Shown here piece by piece: positions 51,148 through 59,746 of a stretch of DNA of 64,000 nt. Position 1 is the first letter of the stretch; the number at the start of each line of letters is the position of its first letter. The position numbers and the translations under genes are program-made. Origin of the DNA: Lentilactobacillus sp. Marseille-Q4993 (GTDB lineage Bacteria > Bacillota > Bacilli > Lactobacillales > Lactobacillaceae); contig NZ_CATNVB010000003.1 in the NCBI RefSeq assembly GCF_951230165.1, forward strand, positions 92,169 to 156,168. Reading direction: 5' to 3'. Below the pieces are notes generated by a model. That model did not search any database and was not told the origin of the DNA. It saw only the letters and a list, made by a program, of their open reading frames with translations.

Positions 51148-52338
51148 TTGTCTAAATTCAAAGTTCAAACCATCATCTTCGTTCTCGTCGCTTTCATGCT
51201 CGGCTGTAATGAATTCATGGTTGTCGGGGTCATTTCCGAATTATCCCGGGATTTCCACGTTTCCATTTCACTGATTGGCTATTTAGTGACAATTTTTGCG
51301 ACCGTTTATGCCGTCAGCACCCCGTTCATCACGATTCTTACCAGTAAATACAATCGTTACAAAACCCTGATGACCTTGATGATAATCTTTTTGATTGGGA
51401 ACACTTTGAGTGGGTTCGCCCCAAACTACATTTTCATGTTAGTGTCTCGGGTGTTGACCGCCTTTACAGCGGGATCAATCATTTCTCTCGTTACCGCGTT
51501 TGCAAGTCAAATCGCCCCTCGTGACAAACGGGCATTCATGATTTCATGGATCACTGCCGGGTTCAGTATCGCTTCAGTCGCGGGAGTGCCAATTGGGGTT
51601 GCTATCAGTACCAGTTACGGTTGGCGTTACGCTTTCTTTGGCGTGTCAGTGATTACTGTAGTTGTCACCACCCTGTTATCCCGCATCCTACCAAAGCAGA
51701 TCGAACAAACTACCAGTACCATTCGCAAACAACTCACCCTATTATTAGATTCACGAATTTACGTCGGTATCTTTTCCGTTTTGTTCACCGCCGCTGCGAT
51801 GTATTCCTACTATACTTACATTCGACCACTGATCACCACCGCGCTTGGATTTAGTGATTCTTGGCTAAACTGGCTCCTGGTTGTCATTGGAGCATTCAGT
51901 ATCGTCGGTAACCGTTTGTCAGGAAAACTCGCTGAAAGTCCTCGCGACTTGGAAATTCTCCCTTGGTTCTATGTAGCTGATATTGTCCTGCTCTCTATCA
52001 TGCCATTCTTCCTTCATAACCAAGTTCTTGGATTTGGAATCATCTTGATTCTAACTCTGATTGTTACGATCAACGGAGCTCCACTACAGCTTCACTTCAT
52101 CAACATTAGTGAAAAGGACTTCCCCCAATCATTAGTGCTAGCTTCATCACTTAGCTCGATCTTCTTTAACTTCGGAATCTCATTGGGTTCCGCGACCTCA
52201 TCGTCAATGTTGGCTCTGGCTGGTTTAACGAAAATCAGTTGGGCTGGAGCAGTGTTTGCGGCCTTATCGATGATTTTGATTGTGGTTTTGAATCGAATAA
52301 TTGCTAAAAAAGAACAGCTAACTACAACTGCCAAATAA
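51148..52338 (+). CDS. MFS efflux transporter (AraJ/YdhP-like)
   Basis: The 396-residue protein has 12 predicted spans and the DHA1 pattern of sugar- or drug-efflux relatives: MLGCNEFMVVGVISELSRDFHVS, LTSKYNRYKTLMTLMIIFL and FASQIAPRDKRAFMISWITAGFSIASVAGVPIG. Start is TTG 51148 with AAGGAGGGA nine bases before. It stands alone between the palindrome at 51003 and the hairpin repeat at 52382. Substrate unknown. Confidence 0.88.
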   Translation: MSKFKVQTIIFVLVAFMLGCNEFMVVGVISELSRDFHVSISLIGYLVTIFATVYAVSTPFITILTSKYNRYKTLMTLMIIFLIGNTLSGFAPNYIFMLVSRVLTAFTAGSIISLVTAFASQIAPRDKRAFMISWITAGFSIASVAGVPIGVAISTSYGWRYAFFGVSVITVVVTTLLSRILPKQIEQTTSTIRKQLTLLLDSRIYVGIFSVLFTAAAMYSYYTYIRPLITTALGFSDSWLNWLLVVIGAFSIVGNRLSGKLAESPRDLEILPWFYVADIVLLSIMPFFLHNQVLGFGIILILTLIVTINGAPLQLHFINISEKDFPQSLVLASSLSSIFFNFGISLGSATSSSMLALAGLTKISWAGAVFAALSMILIVVLNRIIAKKEQLTTTAK

Positions 52339-52352
52339 TATTAATTTAAAAT

Positions 52353-52429
52353 ACGAGGCTACGACATAATTTATATTACCGAAAAAATGCAATGATAATT
52401 TCATTTTCGAAAATTATCGTTGCATTTTT
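52353..52429 (+). repeat. Dispersed terminator-like hairpin repeat, copy 3
   Basis: ACGAGGCTACGACATAAT (52353-52370) is followed by a hairpin, TGCAATGATAATTT pairing with AAATTATCGTTGCA around CATTTTCG, then TTTTT. It can terminate the MFS gene. It shares both the GAGGCT lead with copy 1 and the TTTCATTTTC loop with copies 1 and 2. Confidence 0.7.
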
Positions 52430-52526
52430 GCCTTTACCCCACTCCCGTTTTTTCAATTTATCACTTTTCACCCTTTCATCACATTTGTGCCTTATAATTT
52501 ACTTATCATAAAAACGAGGTAATCGC

Positions 52527-53168
52527 ATGCAAACCTACATTTTTGACTTTGACGGCACGCTCGCCAATTCTGGTAAGGCCGGAATCATGGCGACCCAAGC
52601 CGCATTTAAAGACTTTAGTTTACCCGAACCAAGCGAAAATATTATCAACTACTACATGGGAATCCCCATTGAAGTATCATTCAAAGAAATGGTTCCAGAA
52701 CATGAATTTGAGGACGAAGAATTCTCCCAGCTCCTAGCAAAGTTCCGCGAGTACTACCAAAAGTACGAAATCGACAACCTAGAACTATTCGAAGGGATTA
52801 TGCCCACCCTTGAAAAACTAGTTGAACGTGGCAAATCACTATTTGTCGTTTCTAGCAAACATTCAACTGCACTCCTAAGGAATCTGGCCGCTCTAGACAT
52901 CGCCAACTTCTTCACCGGCGTAATTGGATCTGACCAAGTTAAAGAGTATAAACCGGCTCCGGATGGAGTTCTTCAAGTTCTAGACCACTACAAGCAAAAG
53001 GCAAACAACGCCGTGATGATTGGTGACGCAGTTTTCGACCTCCAAATGGGCAAAGCTGCCGGCGTTAAGACTTGCGGGGTTTCATGGGGTGCTCACGATG
53101 TGGATAGTCTGATAAGCGAACACCCAGATTACCTGCTCAACAAGCCTGAAGAACTGTTAGATATCTGA
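52527..53168 (+). CDS. HAD-superfamily phosphatase (phosphoglycolate phosphatase-like)
   Basis: The 213-residue enzyme has the HAD motifs: FDFDGTLANSG (motif I with nucleophile Asp), FVVSSKHS (motif II), K in VKEYKPAPDGV (motif III) and MIGDAVFDLQMGKAAG (motif IV). The cap is the alpha-helical C1 type. Substrate is unknown. It is the first gene of an operon with apbE (8-base gap) and a PAS protein, so action on a flavin- or nucleotide-related phosphate is possible; this is inference from position. Confidence 0.88.
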   Translation: MQTYIFDFDGTLANSGKAGIMATQAAFKDFSLPEPSENIINYYMGIPIEVSFKEMVPEHEFEDEEFSQLLAKFREYYQKYEIDNLELFEGIMPTLEKLVERGKSLFVVSSKHSTALLRNLAALDIANFFTGVIGSDQVKEYKPAPDGVLQVLDHYKQKANNAVMIGDAVFDLQMGKAAGVKTCGVSWGAHDVDSLISEHPDYLLNKPEELLDI

Positions 53169-53176
53169 GGTAGCTC

Positions 53177-54142
53177 ATGCAAACTAAGACATTCAAAGCT
53201 CTCGGCACTAGAATTGACCTGCAAATCGATGACGACGCCCCAGCAGATTTACTGAACGAATCGGAACAGTTGGTTAATCAATTCGAAGATGCATTAACCG
53301 TTAATCGCGACCAATCCGAAATCATGGCGGTTAACCACGCTGCCGACATCCAGCCAGTTGTGGTTTCCGATTCCAGTTTCCGTTTAGTCAAACGAGCGGT
53401 TGAAGTAAGTCGACTTAACCTAGGCTTCAACGTAGCAATCGGTCCACTGGTCAAACTATGGTCAATCGGGTTCAAAGACGCCCGAATTCCAACCGAAGCC
53501 GAGATTAAGCAGGCATCTGAGCTTATCGACATCAACAATGTTATTCTGAACGAAACCGACAAATCAGTATTTCTCACCAAAAGTGGAATGGAACTCGACC
53601 TCGGCGGTATTGCCAAGGGCTACATCGCCGACGGCATCAAAAAACTGTGGGAAACTCAAGGTGTAACAAGCGGTATCATTAACCTTGGTGGCAACGTTCT
53701 GTTAGTTGGAACCGGCCCACACGGTGGTAATTGGAACGTTGGCATCCGCGAACCAGTTGAAACCGACCAGCCGAACCTAGCCGTTATTAGCACTTCGGCT
53801 AAATCACTAGTCACCTCTGGAATCTTCGAGCGTTACCTTGAAGTTGATGGCAAAATGTACCACCACATCATCGATCCCCGAACTGGCCACCCATTGGAAA
53901 CTGAACTAGCTAGTGTTACTGCAATCACCCCAGTTTCCACCAAAGCCGAAATTTGGTCTAGTTTGGCATTCTTCAATGGAATCATTAAGGCACCACAATT
54001 AGTGAGCCAGCTCAAAGCAGACGTTGACCTAATTTTTGTCACCCGCGATAACCGCGTTTTTATTACCAGCAGGATTGAAGATAAATTTCAGATAATCGAC
54101 GATAATTATAAATTAGCCGGCATTCTAAAAAATCAACAATAA
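53177..54142 (+). CDS. apbE: Cytoplasmic FAD:protein FMN transferase
   Basis: The 321-residue ApbE-family protein transfers FMN from FAD to a Ser or Thr of a target protein. Motifs: KALGTRIDLQI near the start, NLGFNVAIGPLVKLWSIG, GMELDLGGIAKGYIADGIKK (FAD/Mg site), GIINLGGNVLLVG, and HHIIDPRTGHPLETELASVTAI with SAEIWSS-like ending (TKAEIWSSLAFF). It has no signal peptide or lipobox, so it should work in the cytoplasm. The next gene, 14 bases on, encodes a protein with two motifs like ApbE target sites. No NqrC/RnfG or fumarate-reductase target is seen in the window. Confidence 0.93.
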   Translation: MQTKTFKALGTRIDLQIDDDAPADLLNESEQLVNQFEDALTVNRDQSEIMAVNHAADIQPVVVSDSSFRLVKRAVEVSRLNLGFNVAIGPLVKLWSIGFKDARIPTEAEIKQASELIDINNVILNETDKSVFLTKSGMELDLGGIAKGYIADGIKKLWETQGVTSGIINLGGNVLLVGTGPHGGNWNVGIREPVETDQPNLAVISTSAKSLVTSGIFERYLEVDGKMYHHIIDPRTGHPLETELASVTAITPVSTKAEIWSSLAFFNGIIKAPQLVSQLKADVDLIFVTRDNRVFITSRIEDKFQIIDDNYKLAGILKNQQ

Positions 54143-54156
54143 AGGAGTTCACAGCA

Positions 54157-54726
54157 ATGGCTAACAACCAACCATTCATCAAAGACAGCATTATTCAGTT
54201 TGAGAACGGCACCTTGACCTTGAGTCAAATCGAAGCCATCTTCAAATCTCTACCGTTCAACCTCACGTTCATCGACGCTGACGATAACTATCTCTGGTCA
54301 TCCCGACCTAGCAAGGACTCTTTTCCTGCCAAACTAGTGGACCGTCACCCAGACGGAGCATGGAGTAAGTACAACGAAGTTCTTGAATCACTAAAGGCGG
54401 GTAATAATCATGGTTCAATTTCTGGAAAAAATAACGAACCAATCAATTTTTATGCCGTTCGAAATCGAAACGGTGAGTACCTAGGGGCGTTAGAAATCCC
54501 CGGTGACCTTGGCAGTACCATTGCTGATGAGGAAAATGAAAAGCCCGACACTTCAACTGGGGCATCAGTTACCTATGATCCCGAAACGTTTGTGGCACCT
54601 CAGTACGATAAGTCGCCTGAACAAATTAAAGCTGAACAAGAACAACCGAAAGAGAAACCAAAAGAGCAGCGGACCCTTCACGCCGATACGGCTACTGGTC
54701 CTTCGGATACTCACTGGTTGTCATAA
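54157..54726 (+). CDS. PAS-domain protein with two ApbE-like flavinylation motifs, copy 2
   Basis: The 189-residue cytoplasmic protein has a PAS domain (residues 18-120: LTLSQIEAIFKSLPFNLTFIDADDNYLW, RHPDGAWSKYNEVLESLKAG, FYAVRNRNGEYLGALEIPGDL) of the same type as 31318-31938. The tail is charged and disordered, with DTSTGAS at 131-137 and DTATGPS at 177-183. ApbE targets carry D-x-x-[ST]-G-A-[ST]; the first site fits fully, the second has Pro for Ala. Immediate linkage to apbE makes it the probable substrate. AAAGGAG precedes ATG 54157. Such a PAS/FMN protein could be a redox carrier or sensor; none is described to my knowledge. Confidence 0.78.
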   Translation: MANNQPFIKDSIIQFENGTLTLSQIEAIFKSLPFNLTFIDADDNYLWSSRPSKDSFPAKLVDRHPDGAWSKYNEVLESLKAGNNHGSISGKNNEPINFYAVRNRNGEYLGALEIPGDLGSTIADEENEKPDTSTGASVTYDPETFVAPQYDKSPEQIKAEQEQPKEKPKEQRTLHADTATGPSDTHWLS

Positions 54727-54727
54727 T

Positions 54728-54760
54728 AAAAACGGAAACCAAATTGGTTTCCGCTTTTTA
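54728..54760. terminator. Bidirectional terminator
   Basis: CGGAAACC and GGTTTCCG pair around AAATT with A and T runs on both sides, between the PAS gene (plus) and the LacI gene (minus). Confidence 0.9.
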
Positions 54761-55696
54761 ATCTTCAAATTTAACTGGTAATATTTCTGGAGCTGGCATT
54801 TCAGCCCCATCTTCACACTGAGCCAACAATGTATCTATTAAGCGGTCAGCAATCTCATCAATTGGCTGAACCACCGTTGGCAACTCAGGGCAGATATCCC
54901 TAACAAACTCACTGCCATCGTAACCCGTAATCAGAAAGTCCTCAAACGGTTTGCGGCCTTCATCCCTAGCCAACCTCGCAATTTGCAAGGCAGTAACGTC
55001 ATTACTAGCAATCACGCCGTCAAAATCACCAGGAAACAAATCAGCCGAAACTTCTGCGTCAACTGGGATTGATTCGTATTTAATCCCGTTTGCTTCCAGA
55101 ATCTTGATTGATTCCGTTGTCCGCGCAATGGTTGGTGAGTTCGAACTATCATCCTCTGACATCAGCGCCACCCGTGTGGCACCATGATCAACCATGTACT
55201 GAGCAACGTAACGACCTCCCGCAGCGTTATCTGCTGAAACGGTCGGAACGCTATCTGCTAGATAACGATCAAACGACACGATTGGAGCCGATGCCTGACT
55301 GTACTCCTCAATTCCTAGATTATGTGAACTAGAAATCACACCCTCAACCTGGTTCGCCATCAGCATCCCCAGATACTCGTGCTCAATCTGTTCATTGTTG
55401 GCAGATGATGCAATGATTGCCTTGTACCGTTTCTTGAACAGTTTGCGTTCGATAACGTTAACCAGTTCAGCATAAAATGGATTGGTCAAATTAGGGAGAA
55501 TCAGGCCGATAAACCGCGATGATTTTCCCTGCATTGCCCTAGCCAACGCATTAGGTTGATAATTCAACGCCCGCATTGCCTCGCGAACCTTAAGTACTGT
55601 TTTTTCACTGATAACTGGATTGTTGTTAATTACCCGCGACACGGTCGTAACTGAGACGCCGGCCAACTGGGCAACATCCTTTAACTTAGTCGCCAT
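54758..55696 (-). CDS. LacI-family transcriptional regulator
   Basis: The 312-residue repressor has the LacI helix-turn-helix (LKDVAQLAGVSVTTVSRVINNNPVISEKTVLKVREAMRALNYQPNALAR) and a type-I periplasmic-binding-like effector domain (FIGLILPNLTNPFYAELVNVIERK, FDGVIASNDVTALQIARLARDEGRKPFEDFLITGYDG). It resembles RbsR/CcpA-group proteins specific for a sugar. No transporter or sugar gene is adjacent, so the target is unknown. The gene is slightly shorter at the C terminus than most (usually about 325-335). Confidence 0.9.
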   Translation of the reverse strand: MATKLKDVAQLAGVSVTTVSRVINNNPVISEKTVLKVREAMRALNYQPNALARAMQGKSSRFIGLILPNLTNPFYAELVNVIERKLFKKRYKAIIASSANNEQIEHEYLGMLMANQVEGVISSSHNLGIEEYSQASAPIVSFDRYLADSVPTVSADNAAGGRYVAQYMVDHGATRVALMSEDDSSNSPTIARTTESIKILEANGIKYESIPVDAEVSADLFPGDFDGVIASNDVTALQIARLARDEGRKPFEDFLITGYDGSEFVRDICPELPTVVQPIDEIADRLIDTLLAQCEDGAEMPAPEILPVKFED

Positions 55697-55815
55697 TTTT
55701 GATTCCTCGTTTTTTATTGTTACCTATATAATAACGAAGTTTTTATCAAATGGCTTGCTTTTTTGAAAATCCGACCGAATATTTGTGCTAAAATGCAGTT
55801 GGGAGGTGAGATAGA

Positions 55816-56037
55816 ATGGTTACTATTCAACTTGATCCTCAAATGAATGAACAGCACGTGATGCTTTCGGACGGGGCTTCCGGCTACATAAAGAAGCTCG
55901 ACCAGCAACGGTTTTTGTTTGAAAGCGCAAACCACTACGACCCATCATTCATTTGCCCAGCTAAGCTGACCGACGGCGAAATTATTAATGTGAATGCCGC
56001 CAATGGTCCTTGGCAGTACCTAATCAAATTTGCTTGA
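55816..56037 (+). CDS. Small cytoplasmic protein, unknown
   Basis: A 73-residue protein with a strong GGGAGGTGAGAT site before ATG 55816. The sequence is mixed alpha/beta (MVTIQLDPQMNEQHVML; FICPAKLTDGEIINVNAANG) without membrane helices or Cys clusters other than one Cys. It is divergent from the LacI regulator and followed by a terminator. No family recognised. Confidence 0.6.
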   Translation: MVTIQLDPQMNEQHVMLSDGASGYIKKLDQQRFLFESANHYDPSFICPAKLTDGEIINVNAANGPWQYLIKFA

Positions 56038-56097
56038 TGCTTTTATACTTGATGATAACTGAAAAGTAAGAATCAAATATAAGATTATCAACGAAAT

Positions 56098-56133
56098 ATA
56101 GCGATTCCCAATATAGGGAGTCGCTATTTTTTT
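56098..56133 (+). terminator. Terminator after the small gene
   Basis: ATAGCGATTCCC pairs with GGGAGTCGCTAT around AATATA, followed by TTTTTT. Confidence 0.9.
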
Positions 56134-56143
56134 CCATAAAAAT

Positions 56144-58651
56144 TCAATCAAACTTGTTAAAATGTTCTCTCAAATATCTCACCGTTAAACTATCCGCGGT
56201 CTTCACTAGCTCCCGCGGTTTGCCAGCCGCCACGATTTTACCACCCAAGCGACCACCCTTCGGCCCCATGTCGACCATGTAGTCAGCATTAGCCATCAGG
56301 TCCAAGTCGTGAGTGATCAGCAGCACCGTTGCACCCTGCTTGATCAAACCGTCAAACACACCAAGTAACACGTGGACATCGATTGGATGCAGGCCAACCG
56401 TTGGCTCATCAAAGATGAATAGCGTGTTCTTCTGGGACCGTTTCATATGCGAAGCCAACTTCAATCGTTGCGCCTCACCGCCAGACAAAGCAGGCGTACT
56501 TTCACCCAAATGAAGGTAGCCAAGCCCCATTCCCTGCAAGGTTTTCAGGGTTGCCAATATCGTATCATTGTTTTTGAAAACGGAAATCGCTGAATTAACA
56601 TCTAAATCCAGAACATCCGCAATCGAGTGACCATTCCACTTAACCGCCAAAATGTCCTGCTTGAACCGTTTGCCACCACAGGTCGGACAAACCTCCACCA
56701 TATCAGGGAGATACTGAATATCGAGTGAAATCTCACCAGTTCCGCCACACGTTGGGCAGGCTCCCTGCTTGTTGTTATAGGAGAAGTAGCTGCTAGTATA
56801 TCCCAGCTTCTTAGCCTCAGCTAAGCCAGAATACAGCGTCCGTAAGTTATTCATAATATTGGTGTACGTTGCCACCGTCGAGCGCGCGTTTTTCCCAACT
56901 GGCGTTGCATCGACGCTAACCACTTTTTTCAAACGATTGGGGTCGAACTGCGGAATGTACTTAGGTAAGGGCTGATTATGCTCCGTCAGATCAAACGCTT
57001 TAAGTAACCCATCCAACACCAAAGTCGTCTTTCCAGCACCAGAAAAGCCCGTCACCGCAGTCAATCGGTTAATCGGAAACTTAGCCGTTACATCATGTAA
57101 ATTGAAACGGTCACCAATCGTAATTGAGATATCACCAGCTCCACCAACGTCATCAGCAACAGCCCTCGTTACCAGTTGTTCCTTGCCAGTCAAAAACGGA
57201 CCGATCAGCGACTTCGGGTTCCGCTTTATGTCCGCTGGCGTACCCTGGGTAATCACGTTACCCCCGTTTTTCCCAGAACCAGGGCCAATTTCAATCACCC
57301 AATCAGCCGCATCAATGATTGAAGTTTCGTGATCAACTACTACCAGAGAGTTACCCTGTTCGACCAGCTGATGGAAAATTTTGATCAACCCATTAACGTT
57401 ATCCGGATGCAGTCCAACTGATGGTTCATCGAGAACATACAACACTCCCGTGGTTTGCGTTCTCAGCGTCCGGCCTAACTGAATCCGTTGCAGTTCACCC
57501 GTCGATAAGGTTGAGCCACCACGGTCCATCGTCAGGTAATCTAGTCCCAGATCAAGTAATGGTTGCAGTTGATTGAGAAGTTCACTAGTTAAATTATCGG
57601 CCAGTTTCTGCATGTCAGTCGGCAGCCACTCTTTGCTTTCCGCCACAAACGCAGGCAATTCCCCTAACGGTAGTTTACTTGCCTCAACGATATTCTTGCC
57701 CGCAATCAGCTGATTCAATCGGTCTGGCTTGATTCGCGTGCCGTGACAAACCGGACAGGTGGTGAATTTGTAGAACCGATTCAACCGTTTCAAAGCAACC
57801 TCACTCTTAGTCGTCTTCATGCTGTCTTCAATGGCGTTAAAGGCGTTTTCGTACAACGCGTTATCCATGTGGAAGACCCGCCCATTTTTAGACGGAATAT
57901 TGATTGAAAACTTCTTCTGCTTTCCATGCAACACAATATCGACTTCTTTTTCGGTCAGCTCATTAAACGGCACATCAATCCGCACCCCAGCCGCCTGGGC
58001 GACGATTGGCATAAAGTTACGGCCAGGAATGTGCCAGGCGTTCACGGCTCCCTCGCGGATGGTTTTGGTAGTATCACCAATCAGTTTCTCTGGATCAATT
58101 TGCTTAGTAACTCCTAGCCCCTCACACTCCTCGCACGCCCCGTCAGAGTTAAACGCAAAGTCCTCCGCGCTAAAGGCGTTAAACTCCACGCCACAGGTTG
58201 GGCATTTGATAACGCCCATTTCGTGGCCCATCTTATCCATTGCTTCGGCGATCTTAATTGTCGGCGGAACCCGGTGACCGTTTGGGCAGACCGGTGAACC
58301 TAGGCGCGAGTAAATCAACCGTAACACGTTGAAAATTTCAGTCATGGTTCCCACTGTTGAGCGAACCCCTGGTACGGTTGGTCTTTGTCGTAAGGCCAAT
58401 GCCGACGGAATGTGTTTGACCGATTTTACGTCAGACCGCCCCACCTGACTGATGCGACGACGAGTGTAAGTTGCCAACGCATCAAGGTACCTTCTAGCTC
58501 CCTCAGAATAGAGAATCCCCATCGCTAACGAGGACTTCCCCGATCCTGACAAACCAGAAATGGCGACGAACTTGTGCAGCGGAATATCAACGTCAATGTT
58601 TTTGAGATTGTTGACGTTGCCGCCCCTAACTTCAATGTGTTCAGATTGCAT
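56144..58651 (-). CDS. UvrA-like ABC ATPase, short paralogue
   Basis: The 835-residue protein has two UvrA-type ATPase halves. Walker A motifs are SGLSGSGKSSLA (near residue 35) and TGFSGAGKTTLV (near 530); signatures are LSTGELQRIQLG and LSGGEAQRLKLA. Zinc-finger Cys pairs are CPTCG...CEECEG in the first half and CPTCGGTG...CPTCGGKRF in the second. Housekeeping UvrA is about 940 residues; this one lacks roughly 100, as in UvrA2/DrrC-like paralogues that aid DNA repair or drug tolerance. Start is ATG 58651, spaced ten bases from GGAG. No uvrB is nearby. Confidence 0.9.
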   Translation of the reverse strand: MQSEHIEVRGGNVNNLKNIDVDIPLHKFVAISGLSGSGKSSLAMGILYSEGARRYLDALATYTRRRISQVGRSDVKSVKHIPSALALRQRPTVPGVRSTVGTMTEIFNVLRLIYSRLGSPVCPNGHRVPPTIKIAEAMDKMGHEMGVIKCPTCGVEFNAFSAEDFAFNSDGACEECEGLGVTKQIDPEKLIGDTTKTIREGAVNAWHIPGRNFMPIVAQAAGVRIDVPFNELTEKEVDIVLHGKQKKFSINIPSKNGRVFHMDNALYENAFNAIEDSMKTTKSEVALKRLNRFYKFTTCPVCHGTRIKPDRLNQLIAGKNIVEASKLPLGELPAFVAESKEWLPTDMQKLADNLTSELLNQLQPLLDLGLDYLTMDRGGSTLSTGELQRIQLGRTLRTQTTGVLYVLDEPSVGLHPDNVNGLIKIFHQLVEQGNSLVVVDHETSIIDAADWVIEIGPGSGKNGGNVITQGTPADIKRNPKSLIGPFLTGKEQLVTRAVADDVGGAGDISITIGDRFNLHDVTAKFPINRLTAVTGFSGAGKTTLVLDGLLKAFDLTEHNQPLPKYIPQFDPNRLKKVVSVDATPVGKNARSTVATYTNIMNNLRTLYSGLAEAKKLGYTSSYFSYNNKQGACPTCGGTGEISLDIQYLPDMVEVCPTCGGKRFKQDILAVKWNGHSIADVLDLDVNSAISVFKNNDTILATLKTLQGMGLGYLHLGESTPALSGGEAQRLKLASHMKRSQKNTLFIFDEPTVGLHPIDVHVLLGVFDGLIKQGATVLLITHDLDLMANADYMVDMGPKGGRLGGKIVAAGKPRELVKTADSLTVRYLREHFNKFD

Positions 58652-58757
58652 GGGTATCACGCTCCTTGTGTTTAATTATAGTTAAAATTCACAAAGTTTA
58701 AATACATACACAGAGTTTATTATGCCAAACACACGAAAACAATAAATCTATGGATAA

Positions 58758-58794
58758 TTAAAAAGGCTGACCACCACGTAATCAGCCCTTTCCT
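58758..58794 (-). terminator. Terminator of the glycosylation operon
   Basis: On the minus strand AAAGGGCTGA pairs with TCAGCCTTTTT around a ten-base loop, just after the epimerase stop. Confidence 0.85.
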
Positions 58795-59730
58795 TTACTT
58801 CAACGACCGCCAATACTCTTCCAAGCCTTCTGCTAATGAATACTTTGGTTCATATCCAATCGCTTTTAGCTTATTAATGTCAGCACTCGAGTACTTTATA
58901 TCACCTTTCCGTTCATCCGCAAACTTCATTTGCAGTTTTCGGTCAGCGACTTTTTCAAACTCTTTAATTGTATCCAGTAGTGAAATTGAACTACCTGTAG
59001 CAACGTTATATACTTCGCCGTTTGTATCATGAGTTCTAGCAATTAACCGCAATGCCGAGACCACATCTTCAACAAAAACAAAATCTCTTGATTGCTGTCC
59101 ATCACCTAACATCGTAAACTCAGTTCCATCCTTCAACTTACTAGAAATCAGCGAAAGAACTCCAGAATATGGTGAACTTGGATTTCGTCTTGGCCCATAA
59201 ACATTAAAGAATCTAACAGCAGCAGTATTCATTCCATACAGTGTTCCATAATTAATAACCGACCTTTCAGTCGCAAATTTATCAACAGCATAAGGAGATA
59301 ACGGTACGATTCTCGAAGTTTCCGTTTTAGGTAACTCAGGATCATTACCGTACACCGCTGCAGATGAGGTAAACATGACCTTTTTGGGATTCAGTTGATT
59401 CAACCGTAACGTTTCCAGCACAAACAAGTTTGCGTTCTGATTTATCTCATGGGTTTCAGCTGGACGTTCAATCGTATCAGCAACACTGGCAACCGCGGCC
59501 AGCAAAAATATATAATCGAAATTTTCATCAATCAACAGTTTACCCATAAAATCATAGTCAGTTATCGACTTCTCATAGAACGTCAGATTTGTATTTGCAG
59601 GTAAATTTTCCTTTAAACCCATTGATAAATCATCAACTACTGTAACTTCATAGCCATCTCGCAACAAATCATTAACTAACGTAGAGCCAATGAAACCAGC
59701 CCCACCGGTAACTAAAACTTTTTCAATCAT
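58795..59730 (-). CDS. NAD-dependent UDP-sugar epimerase (GalE/Gne-like)
   Basis: The 311-residue extended short-chain dehydrogenase starts at ATG 59730 with GAGAGGTAAT upstream; a longer frame to 59823 is rejected. VLVTGGAGFIGSTLVNDLLRDGYEVTVVDDLS binds NAD; the Ser-Tyr-Lys triad is TSSAAVYG and YAVDKFATE (Tyr and Lys four apart); FNVYGPRRNPSSPYSGVLS and EVYNVATG follow. It interconverts UDP-hexoses, probably supplying UDP-GalNAc or UDP-Gal (or acting on UDP-GlcNAc) for the two glycosyltransferases upstream in the same operon. Confidence 0.88.
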   Translation of the reverse strand: MIEKVLVTGGAGFIGSTLVNDLLRDGYEVTVVDDLSMGLKENLPANTNLTFYEKSITDYDFMGKLLIDENFDYIFLLAAVASVADTIERPAETHEINQNANLFVLETLRLNQLNPKKVMFTSSAAVYGNDPELPKTETSRIVPLSPYAVDKFATERSVINYGTLYGMNTAAVRFFNVYGPRRNPSSPYSGVLSLISSKLKDGTEFTMLGDGQQSRDFVFVEDVVSALRLIARTHDTNGEVYNVATGSSISLLDTIKEFEKVADRKLQMKFADERKGDIKYSSADINKLKAIGYEPKYSLAEGLEEYWRSLK

Positions 59731-59746
59731 ATTAATTACCTCTCGA

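Noticed and set aside
57819..58277. Plus-strand frame of 152 codons opposite the UvrA-like gene
   Set aside because: Antisense to conserved zinc-finger and ATPase coding; no ribosome site.
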